A stretch of 29,165 bases of DNA from Chara braunii (lineage: Eukaryota > Streptophyta > Charophyceae > Charales > Characeae), in the NCBI GenBank assembly GCA_003427395.1, contig BFEA01000150.1:2176866-2206030 (forward strand), written 5' to 3'. Numbering within the stretch: the stretch's first letter is position 1; each line of letters opens with the position of its first letter. Below are positions 8,237-17,031 of this stretch, in pieces. The notes under the pieces are model-generated. The model worked only from the letters and a program-made list of their open reading frames with translations, was not told the origin of the DNA and ran no database searches. Both the position numbers and the translations under genes were made by a program.

Positions 8237-11116
8237 TCAGAAATTTGTCAAAGCTCTATCAAAAAATTCGCCAGGGTACTTCCGCATCCATAACTCATGT
8301 TTCAACATAAAGAGAAAAGGCAATTCCAATCCCGAAATAGAAGTAAAGGTCCTGGCTCGATGAAGAAAGGAACCAATAACCTCGAGCTTCTGTTGTCGAC
8401 TAGAAAATGAGTGATAGTCTTGAATGCTTTGGAAAATCAGCGGTCTGTTGACTGTACCCTGCTGATTCTTGTGCTTGGCCACGCACATAACTTTGCAAGG
8501 ATCATCCACAATCATCAACATGCATCCGATGAAATCCCAAGAATGAGAGACATTCGTTTGTTCCAACATCAATACCTTGTCATAACAGGAGTTAAAGCAT
8601 CTCAAAATCTTATCCGCTACTACTCTAGAAGATGGGTCAGAACTACTGAACCTAACAAAGAAGGAAACATCATCAACAATCCTACAACCATAAACCAAAA
8701 CCCTCTGATTTTTCAATGATGACAAAAAATTGAACTCGTCAAAGACACACGGCAAACACGCCAACGCTGGGCTAGTTGTTTGCCCCATCGGAATACCCAC
8801 CTCCTGACGGAACAATTGACCAGAAACCATCACAAAGGTATTGTCTAACTGATACTTGATAAAGGCAAAGATCTGAGAAAACTTGATCCGAACCCAACCG
8901 GATTCACCCTTCCCTTTGGTGAGTCGTACCATCTTCCCATGTACCCGAACCACAACTGCTGCAAAACCTTCACTGATCCAATAATCCAGGACCCACCGAA
9001 CGGCTCGAAGAATAGAGGGATGTGGTAGATTGGAGAACACCTCTTTGATGTCGAACGAACCCCCAATCAAAAAATCACCATGTCTCGCTTGTGAGTTGAT
9101 CTTCGCGATCGTCTTCATAACATCTGCAGTACATCTGAGATTAAAATGCATCTCTTCAGGTAACTTTCACAGCAAGCCATTAATTGCTCGAGCAACTCGT
9201 CTTCCAGCCACAATCGAACCATCTGAGTGTGAAGGACATATGGGACGCCAACGATTTACATCTTTGTGTTTAGGCAGGCAATATGCTCTGCCAAATTTGC
9301 AGTCTGGTTTCCACTTCCCAAGCACACCAAACTTCTGTTCGTCGAAACGTAACTTGCAATCCCTCAGTGCATCAGATTCAGAACTGGAAATGTTGACAAA
9401 AGAATCGTTGTCAAAGAACAGTTTCTTCATCCCAGCTTCATAAATGACCGGACAACAGATGAATGTGTCGCCAAGGTTGTGATCAAGGGGAGAACAAACC
9501 AGCCCATCAAGCCGATCAAGATGTGGGCGATTTGCTGCTTCGGAGAAAGCCAAGCCTTCAGAGTCTGACCAATCAGAGGATCTACGTACAGAAATGCAAG
9601 AAGAAAGAAGACCCTCATCATCGCGTGAAAGACACACCTTAGGTAAGCAATCAAATGTAGAGAAAGACTTAAGAATCTGCATCTTTAGTGATTGCAGAGG
9701 ATCAAAGGTGCCAGGTCGAAGTACATTCTTATAATTTTGCATACAGCGAGGAAAAAAATTATTAACAGTACTAATGCGAAACGAGACATGTCCGTCAACA
9801 CGAGGAAAAGATTCGTCAGAATCCTGACAATTACAACAAAAATCACCCGCTCTTGCTACAACACGAAAGTTATGCAACAGATCCCCGACTGATTGGTTTC
9901 GACACCAAACAACACGCATGCGTCGGACAATCATATCCTTCCAAGCAGACTCAATATCAAGAGTCCTAATAAGATTAGCACAACATTTCCTAATGGCAAT
10001 CTTGCAAAAAAGATCATCGTAAACCACCCGAACCACCACCCTCTGTCGTGCATGAATACCATAGGATCTAAGAATCATTCTTGAAAGTATGTTTCAGAGT
10101 CTACTACGGGTACGTTTCTCCTGAAAGCACCGAACAGTTGAATAGGCATAGATTAACTCACGAAACTCAAACGTGACAAGATGGCGACATGTTATGGGAC
10201 GACTCAGCAGCTGGACAAGAAAGGGTTTCAGAATCAAAGCTTTCCTGCAATAGGGAACAATGGTTTCAAAACAAATGACTGTACCGTCAACAAGCCATCC
10301 CCGAGAGCTCCTCAACTGTTCCTTGTCACCTTTAAACGAAATGATCGACGATCCATAACATCGTCTAGCGACTTTCCAATTATCCACCAGCAACGGACCA
10401 CCATGACAAACCTCCACAGTATGAAGAATAGAGTAATTTCGGCAGAAATTACGAATCCGAAGAATGCTAGTAGACGTGATACCACAAGACGAATGAAATA
10501 CGAGAACAGAATAGCAAACACTACGAGTCAAAGCCAACCCGCGACTCTTCTTCCTCGGCAAACGTTCCCGTTTGCCCAACCGAGACTTCTTTCCTTTCCG
10601 TGGTTTATCTTTCGAATTCAGTGCAGCAGAAAAGTATCGAATATAAAAACGTTCCGTATCGGCAAGATCATCCTCAGTACATGTACAAATAGGAATAGCG
10701 ACGTACTTCTCTGCCCCACAGCGTCGTAACCAAAAATATAAACGCTCGTTTCTTCTTCCTCTGTTCACAAGAGTATCACTACAGGCCCTGTACACGTGTT
10801 CAGACCATCAAGTACCCACATCTCTAGAAGTACTACCTACGTATAGGTGTCGACACCAAGGGGAAACTAGTACGTAAACGAGAGGACCGGCAAGAGATTG
10901 ACCTCCACTCCACCACTGTAGAACACACGAAGATAATTTAGTTGCCCAAGGAATCAAACCACCCAAAATGAGAGCAACGACAACCACTCGAAACAGGGCA
11001 TCCACAGATCTACAACGCAAATTACTAACAGAAGAAGAATGGTACTGAGAACAGGTAATAGCTAATGACCACAATTGCGCCGCGCTCGGGAGAGAAGTCA
11101 GGATTCGGCAGAATCC
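8237..11116 (-). pseudogene. PLE ORF2: GIY-YIG nuclease plus Penelope-type reverse transcriptase
   Basis: One minus-strand frame runs 2.88 kb from after a TAG at 11119 to a TGA at 8237. The N-terminal GIY-YIG has VYVLVSP and LYVGSTS (about 10886-10830), an EHVYRA helix just beyond the first internal stop, and ERFYIRYF...ALN for the catalytic Glu and Asn. The RT part has YCLPKHKDVNRWRPIC (about 9300-9240), FDIKEVFSNLPH (motif A), GIPMGQTTSPALA (motif B) and IVDD (motif C, 8677-8669). Three internal stops at 10808, 10094 and 9167 are all TGA; there are no frameshifts. The first sits where GIY-YIG enzymes have their conserved Arg (R27 in I-TevI). No Met precedes the nuclease in this frame, so the start is unknown and may depend on ORF1. 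The enzyme nicks target DNA and copies RNA by target priming. Confidence 0.8.
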
Positions 11117-12470
11117 CTATCGTCCTCCTTACTGCTATCATTCGCCATGTCATCGGAAATATCATGACAAACTGCTCTCTTACCGAATGCTCGTTCAACA
11201 CGTTTCTCGATAATATCGTTGATGGTCTTCGGAATGGTACTGTACTTAATACCCTCCTTCATACAAATTCCAACGAGGTCATCTTTCTTCTTGTTCCCTA
11301 ACTCCTTCCTGGCATCACGAATGAATGACTCTCGTTCATCATCGTCAACACCAAACTTCTGCTTACCACGTCCGGTCTTGATGCTCGTTCCTCCTGCTGC
11401 GTCTAGCCTCTGCTGAAAGATAGACTTCCGTGTGTTCTCTGCTTCACGCTTAGCAAGTTCTTCTTTCAATCGTGCATTCTCCTGTTCAGCCTCCCTTCTC
11501 CAATTTAACTATTTAACCGGAGTTCTTTGAGTGCGTTGACTTCCAACGTGTGTAATTGAGCGAGCTGCAAAGGGTCAATAGAAGGTCTGTCATTTGAAGA
11601 CTTCCTCGGCGGTGTAGCAGGTATCTTCAACTGTGCAGACGATGACGTCGCCAATCGACTCCGTTTGTTGCCGGTACGTAAGGCCTCCTTCTTCCACGTT
11701 TCCACCTCTTGCATCGCCAACTCCTGCTGCTGCTTGATCGTCCGAAGTGACGCTTCCAAGGTTTCCGCCCGCTTGTTGGCGGCCGATGCCAATGCCACTC
11801 GTCGTTTCATATCTTCGTGTTCTTGCATCATCTTCGCAAGCAAGGCATCATCATGGACGGAAGGTCTACTCGTCGACGCGCCTGAATTATTGGTGACCTC
11901 GCTTTGAGCCACCTGAAGTTTCTCGATCTCCTTCAACAACTTCTCCATTTTCTCTTCTCCAGAAACGTCTGCCTGCTTCTGACCACGTACTGCTTCATAT
12001 ACGACATCCAACCGAGCATTCATGGCATCATGCAATTCCTTGTTAAGCGCCTCCCGTTCTTTCTTATCTAACAATCGTCGCTCTTCCTCTTCTTTCGCCT
12101 TCTTCAACTTCTCTTCTTCTTCCTTACGAGCTAATTCATTTGCCATAGCCAAGTCGTACCAGGTCTTCATCTTCACAACAGTCTCTTCCAATACCGCCAT
12201 ACGCTGATTAAGGTTAAACCACCCACTCCCTTTAGTATATTGACCATTGGTATTACCGGACACTCCTCCAACGGTAGTCTGTGAGGCAGGAGGAGGAGGA
12301 GGAGGAGGCAGAGTTGGAAGCGAGATGGGTGGGGTTGGAAGTGTAAGAATAGGAGCATTGCCAGTTCCTAAGTTACCGGTCGCCGCAGCAGTCTTGTGTG
12401 GACACCATCTTGCAAAATGGTTGGGGTCTCCGCAGTTATAACAGGTCCGAACACTCGAGGTAGAGGCCAT
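11098..12470 (-). pseudogene. PLE ORF1: CCHC knuckle, coiled coil, SAP-like segment
   Basis: The ATG at 12470 opens a protein with a CCHC zinc knuckle at residues 10-23 (CYNCGDPNHFARWC), a Pro-rich linker, then a long Lys/Glu coiled coil (residues about 90-310). The frame stops at 11505, but the heptad pattern resumes at once in another frame (WRREAEQENARLKEELAKRE) and continues to an acidic end at 11098. The break is an 8-bp tandem duplication at 11503-11518. Near the end, LGNKKKDDLVGICMKEGIKY and the basic helix that follows resemble a SAP DNA-binding motif, weakly. The arrangement suggests a gag-like nucleic-acid-binding protein that packages element RNA. ORF2 overlaps its last codons in another frame. 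Confidence 0.7.
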
Positions 12471-12546
12471 CGTGAAGATCAGCAGAGTTACGAAGCCATG
12501 TGTATCGTAGTCTAATCCCTACGACGGTTACTCCGTGAGAAAAAGT

Positions 12547-12789
12547 GATTAAACAATGACTCAGCCTGTGGCCAGTGTCGGCATAACAACGTCAGAATCC
12601 GCGCCACATGCATCCAGAAGTACCACAAAAGCAAAAAGGCAAAAGAAGAAAGAAAGAAAAGAAAAGAGAAGAGAGAGGAGGAAAGAAAAAGAGGAGAGAA
12701 GAAGAAGAAAAGAAAAGAAGAGAAGAGAAGAGAAGAGAAGAAGAGAGAGAAGAGAAGAAGAGAGAGAAGAGACACCAGGATAAAAAATG
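12547..12789 (-). repeat. 5' pseudo-LTR direct repeat of the PLE
   Basis: The upstream partner of 7407-7622, with the same orientation and sequence but a longer purine tract. Homology stops at the TGGTC boundary. No hammerhead sequence lies beyond it, so the copy is truncated about 53 nt downstream of the base where an upstream ribozyme would cut. Confidence 0.9.
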
Positions 12790-12947
12790 GTCAAAAAGAG
12801 TGGCCCGGGTCCACTTGCCCGGCCGGGCCAAAAGAAATACAAAAATAAAAATAAATAAAAATTATTTTAAAATTTAAAATTTTATTTTAAATTTGGTAAA
12901 AAATTTCGATGTGACCCTGAGGCAAAAGTTGTTCAGTTTATTTTTCT
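12790..12947. other. A/T-rich spacer with a GC-rich hairpin
   Basis: It begins with a GC-rich inverted repeat: GGCCCGG near 12803 can pair with CCGGGCC near 12823. A run of A/T-rich sequence follows. No gene is seen. Confidence 0.6.
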
Positions 12948-12998
12948 GCAAGGGCCATGCTAATCTTCTCTATATCATTCCAATTTTAAGGGATGTCT
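12948..12998 (-). pseudogene. U6 snRNA-derived pseudogene fragment
   Basis: On the minus strand this 51-base stretch follows the conserved U6 core from ACATCC through AAAATTGGAA, the AGAGAAGATTAGCATGG block and GGCCC-TGC. Compared with the remembered plant U6 it has about five substitutions, three of them C to T. One falls in the invariant ACAGAGA box, which reads ATAGAGA, so splicing function is not expected. The 5' stem-loop is replaced by unrelated sequence. Similarity beyond the core is faint, with many G to A differences. No U6 promoter (USE, or TATA at -30) is apparent. It is best read as a retroposed and decayed fragment. Confidence 0.75.
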
Positions 12999-13009
12999 GT
13001 GGCTGGTTT

Positions 13010-13151
13010 CCCCCCCCCCTCTGGCATTAAAAAAAGAACCCACATCCCTGTGGGCCACATCTATTGATGTGAGGGAGGCTAGGCCCGGTTCCCAGCTTGC
13101 AATAAACTTCACAATTTTGAATTCTCTTTATTAAAAAAAAAAAAAAAAAAA
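13010..13151 (+). mobile_element. Poly(A)-tailed retroposon 3' end
   Basis: AATAAA at 13101 is followed 27 bp later by 19 A residues (13133-13151). The sequence before it has no coding frame. It is most simply the 3' tail of a truncated LINE, a SINE or a processed transcript on the plus strand. The left boundary is arbitrary. A run of C residues at 13011-13019 separates it from the U6 fragment. Confidence 0.55.
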
Positions 13152-14186
13152 GTCCAGACAAAACCAATGAACTAACTCCGGAGAGACCAGGAGGGAGATC
13201 CCACTACCAATGTATGTGGATTAGTGTTTAAAGTGTGTGACTGTCAGGCATCGTGGATTTGGCAGGAAATCATCAGTAGCCTGTTTTTGTGAAATAAGCC
13301 CAGGAAAAGGATGTTTTCTTTTGCTCTCCCATTGGTAGGTTTTTCTTGTGTTTTTGTTGTTGGGGTCCTGTGGCTGTCCCAAACGTGTGTGAAATTACAA
13401 CCAAGTTTTTTGGTTCGTGAAATCACACACCTTTCACTCAAGGCGAAGGCAAAGACGAATGGCTTCATCGCTGGAAATTGATTGTGGTTTGGGAGGTGTT
13501 TGGGAGGGTTCGATCCCCTCACCTGCAGCAAATGGTGTATCGAGTTACCCTTGCCCTCCTTTGCCAAAGAGAATTTCTGTCAGAACAACCGAACAGCGTG
13601 CATTGCGGCCTATTTCAAGGAAGCCTCAAACTATTGTCAATTAATATGGTCTGTGTGCCCACTCACATGCAGTCGTCTTGACTGCCATAGCCATGCTCAG
13701 TGAATCATACATACCCTGACATCTGACACCCCGCCTGGAGGACAAACAGTGGGTGGGAAGAGCACTTCTTTTATTTTTTAGCATTTTTCTCTTCATTTTT
13801 TTTGTCATGAAATGGTTTTTTGCATTTATTTTCCCTATTTCACGCTCCCACCCACCTGTCCCCCACCCCGTCCCACACCCGTCGGACTAATCCACAAACA
13901 TGGCTGGTGGGATCTCCCTCCAGGGGCCTTGTCCCACCTGCGTTGTTGAGTCAGGTCCAACGACGTGTGACCTGGTGTGACGCAGGAGATGCGAGCAGTT
14001 CTGCCCATCCCCCGGTCGATTTTTTTTGTGTGTGTCTACCGTACGAAATTGCCTTTTCTTCTCTTCAATAAAACGACCCTTCAACCTTCACGTTGAGCTA
14101 GCTGTCTCCTTTTTTCGTCTCGGCTAGCTCCAGGCGACTTTTATTTTTTTCTGTACAGATCGTTTCTTTTTCTTGGTGTTGTCATT
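13152..14186. other. Intergenic, no gene recognised
   Basis: Short ORFs only, none with a recognisable domain. The segment contains an imperfect hairpin (13385-13430), a T-arm-like motif (13504-13520) without the rest of a tRNA, and an AATAAA at about 14067 that could mark a transcript end on the plus strand. C-rich and T-rich runs are scattered through it. Confidence 0.6.
13385..13430. repeat. Imperfect inverted repeat
   Basis: GTGTGTGA (13385-13392) pairs with TCACACAC (13423-13430), and AACCAA pairs with TTGGTT nearer the loop. Between them are several unpaired bases. It could be a small folded RNA element or part of a palindromic repeat; nothing else supports a function. Confidence 0.6.
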
Positions 14187-14675
14187 GGGCCTCGCTGCAC
14201 TAGACTAGACACATGAAAAATTTCAAGAGTACGTCTAGCGCTGTCAGACTCCTGGATTGGCATCAAGTGCTGTCGTCGCTGCACTTACTCCGGACTCTCA
14301 ACTCTCGTGAGCATTCTTGACTGTCCGACAGACAGCACGACAGGGCAGCGACGATTTGTCCACCGAGACTGGAGGCCAACTCTCGAATTTGCAAACCACA
14401 AGAAGGATCCGGTCGGCCTCGTTTGAAAAAAACGCCCCTGCAGGCGGGAACTGTGGAAGCTTCAAGAGCTCCTCCGATGGGCCATTTCTGACACCTCTTG
14501 AAGCGCCGGACCAAGAGCACTTTTCCACAGTTAATGCAACCATGACCCACTCTCGACGTTTTCGAGAGTGAATCTGACAGCTCTTGAATGGAAATTCAGG
14601 ACGTGGCATCAAGAGTTAGTGCAGAGGTGATGAACTCTTGATTTCTCAAGATTCAAGAGTAGTGCAGCGAGGCCC
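14187..14675. mobile_element. MITE with perfect 16-bp terminal inverted repeats
   Basis: GGGCCTCGCTGCACTA at 14187-14202 is perfectly inverted at 14660-14675. Both ends are flanked by ATT (14184-14186 and 14676-14678), a 3-bp target-site duplication. GCTGTCAGA occurs in inverted positions farther inside both ends, and CTCTTGA or its complement occurs many times, mostly subterminally. No transposase is encoded in the 489 bp, so it is non-autonomous. A 3-bp duplication and a G-rich terminus fit the PIF/Harbinger superfamily, though the canonical site is TWA rather than ATT. The transposase remnant at 72-1311 is of that superfamily but no shared ends were seen. Confidence 0.85.
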
Positions 14676-15264
14676 ATTATCATGGCATCGCACCATTTCC
14701 GAAATCCGTTATCCACACGGGATCACGGCGTCCCCTATTGTTGTCATGACACACGGTGGGAATTTTCTGCATGGGGTACTCATCTGCATGGGACCTCGTT
14801 TGTGGCAAGGTTCATGCTTTTCAGTGCCTTGTGGGGCAAAGGCCGACGAGGAGTTGAGGTGCTGAGGCTTTTGGGAACAGTGGGGCGCACACAAAGCGGA
14901 AAGCATACGTCAGAGGCCATAAAACTTCCTCTGCAGGCTTTGAATGTGATGATGAGTCACCGGGGGAAAATATTGAAAAGAAAAGTTTGAAAAACAAAGA
15001 CATGCATTATCCCATTTCTTTCTAATTAAAAAATGCATTTTGAAAGTTTTTTTTTTCTTTTTTTTGAAATCCTTATAAAAGCCAGAAACCGGGTCCAGCG
15101 TCCCTCACAAGGAGCAACCTTTGTGGCATGATCCGGGCACTTCGGCCCGGTTCAGTCCCTGGTCACAGTCACCAATGAAAACTCAGAGAATCAATCCAAA
15201 ATACAAATGCACAGTCAGTTTCGCAGTGTCACCCCATTGAGTTACCTCAACTCAACGGTGCATG
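14676..15264. other. Intergenic, no gene recognised
   Basis: No supported coding region. A GC-rich hairpin (CCGGGCACTTCGGCCCGG, near 15135) lies in it. LINE-like coding begins only near 15265. Confidence 0.6.
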
Positions 15265-17031
15265 TGGGAAAAGGTCCCAGGGACATTGTCCCACTAGCAG
15301 TGTTGGCATAACACTGAAATCCAACGTTTGAAAGACCAACTTCTTCAATATGCTCACCACAGATGGGGGGATCTGAATCAGAGGAAAACTATCTAAACGG
15401 ACTACGGAAGGTACCATGGACTCACAATTTTTTAGCCTAGCCTCAATCAGAGCCCATCGCACCACCATAGAGGCCTTCCTGGACCCGACTACGGGGGAGG
15501 TGGCCACCACCACGGCACAGTGTCCAAAAATAGCCCGTGATTTCTACCGAGACCTTTTCTCCTCACAAATCCCCCTTCCCCAGGAAGAACATCGACTAAA
15601 CGATATTGTTGATTTTCTGCAGCCGATGAATCATCGCCTCACACCAGCTCAGAGGACAAAATTGGACCTTCCCCTAAGCAAGGATGAGGTCTGGACGGCT
15701 CTCCTTCAGATGGAGGAGGAGAAGACTCTTGGGATTGACGACTTTCCTAAGGAATTCTGGGAAACAATGTGGCCGCGATTTAACAATGATCTAATGCAGT
15801 TCTACAGAGCAGTCTGGGAGACAGGGGAGAGGGGAGAAATGTTAGGACAAGGGGTGCTATCTTTACTTCACAAGAGAGGAGACAAAATGAACATCCGGAA
15901 CTACAGACCCATCACCCTCCTAACCGTAGTCTATAAGATGCTTTCTAAGGCCTTGGCAAACCGTATGATCGAGGTGCTAGATGACCTCATCCATCCAGCA
16001 CAGACTGGCTTCATGCAAAACAGGAACATACAGGAGAACATCCTGTTAGTGAATGAGATGATCAAACTGTCCCGCGAGTCCAAGAGCAAAGCATCTTTCA
16101 TTTTAATAGACTTCGAAAAAGCATACGACCATGTCGATTGAGTCTTCCTCAACAGATGCCTACACAAGATGAACTTCGGTCTGAATTTTCGAAGGTGGGT
16201 CCAGATCCTACACCAGAATGCGACAACCTGAGTACAAGTTAATGACTTGCTGGTTCCAAAAATCACGCTTCAACGCTCGGTCAGGCAAGGAGACCCGATT
16301 GCTTCTTTCCTCTTCATCATAATAATGGAAGCCTTGTCCGCCAATCTCCGACACAATAAAAACCTCTAACATACCAAATGACAGAATCAAGATCGCAGAC
16401 ATACCAAAGGACGCCATCCCAATCTGCTCCCTGTTTGCGGACGACTTGACAATCATGATGGAAGCATCAACCTCTAACATGGAGGAAATCCGAAGGCTGA
16501 TGGAGCGCTTCTGCCTTCTATCAGATATGACAGTTAACTGGGGACAGAAAACTCTGGGCTGGTGGCTACACCAACAAGGGGGTAGGCCACCCGAACAACC
16601 CTGCATAACATGGGTAGCCCCCGACACAGCGATCCGAGTACTTGAGGTTCAAATGATAGCACAAGGACGATCGTAGGTAATGATGATTGACTCACATCCC
16701 CGGCCTTGGCCAAACTATCGCAATGGAATCACAAACACACTTCACTCTTCGGTAGAGCGCTAGTAATAAACAATGTGGTGCTGACCACGTTATGGTATAA
16801 ATCGATATTGTGGCCGCTCAGTGAGCCAGCCCAGAAAGCACTGAAGCGAAAGGTGGCGGCCTACCTGTGGCAGGGAGACAATGAAAACACGAACGCTATC
16901 AGCCGAGTGGCATGAGACTCTGTAGTAAAGCTAAAAACCAAAGGAGGACTGGGTATCCTGGACCCGGCGACGCAGGTGCTGGCACTGTTACTACAATGGG
17001 TGATACAATTGATCTTCGAAACCGAGAGCTT
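15265..17031 (+). pseudogene. LINE ORF2 reverse transcriptase remnant
   Basis: A 5'-truncated plant-type non-LTR ORF2. The first part (15265-15396, another frame) has the helical pre-RT region (EIQRLKDQLLQYAHHRWGDL). From 15416 one frame carries FLDPTTGEV, ARDFYRDLFSSQ, LLHKRGDKMNIRNYRPITLL, AQTGFMQNRNIQENIL and the motif A stretch ILIDFEKAYDHVD, ending at a TGA at 16139. GDPIASFLF (motif B, near 16291) and FADD (motif C, near 16437) follow after further stops and frameshifts. Thumb and connection sequence (WNHKHTSLFGRALVINNVVL) reaches about 16915, then VKLKTKGGLGILD. No endonuclease, zf-RVT or poly(A) tail is present: the right end is cut at about 17031 by gypsy integrase sequence. Confidence 0.85.

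Larger units (their letters stand above)
7407..12789 (-). mobile_element. Penelope-like element, permuted GIY-YIG/RT type, near full length
   Basis: Read on the minus strand from 12789 to 7407: 5' pseudo-LTR fragment (12789-12547), ORF1 with CCHC knuckle and coiled coil (12470-11098), ORF2 with GIY-YIG nuclease then PLE-type reverse transcriptase (11116-8237), a 3' region with four hairpin repeats (8094-7868), a hammerhead ribozyme (7724-7662) and the 3' pseudo-LTR repeat (7622-7407). Direct repeats in the same orientation, hammerhead ribozymes and GIY-YIG are established PLE hallmarks. Having GIY-YIG upstream of RT is the published Naiad/Chlamys permutation, described from the green lineage among others. 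No clear target-site duplication was found. Stops in ORF2 and a frame break in ORF1 make this copy probably non-autonomous. Confidence 0.8.

Noticed and set aside
8411-8719. Plus-strand ORFs between 8.4 and 12.4 kb
   Set aside because: Shadows of the minus-strand PLE frames, which carry all recognisable motifs.
12512-12877. Overlapping frames rich in Lys/Glu/Arg or Ser/Leu/Phe in the pseudo-LTR (also at 7382-7639)
   Set aside because: Products of the purine tract inside the direct repeat, present on both strands at once.
13504-13520. GAGGGTTCGATCCCCTC, a perfect T-arm/box B look-alike
   Set aside because: No acceptor partner (TGCAGGT) or credible D and anticodon arms within about 100 bp upstream, so it is not called as a tRNA. 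A SINE relic cannot be excluded.
14940-14970. GATGATGAGTCACCGG, resembling a hammerhead core
   Set aside because: The leading C of CTGATGA is absent, and no GAAA strand or stem I pairing follows.
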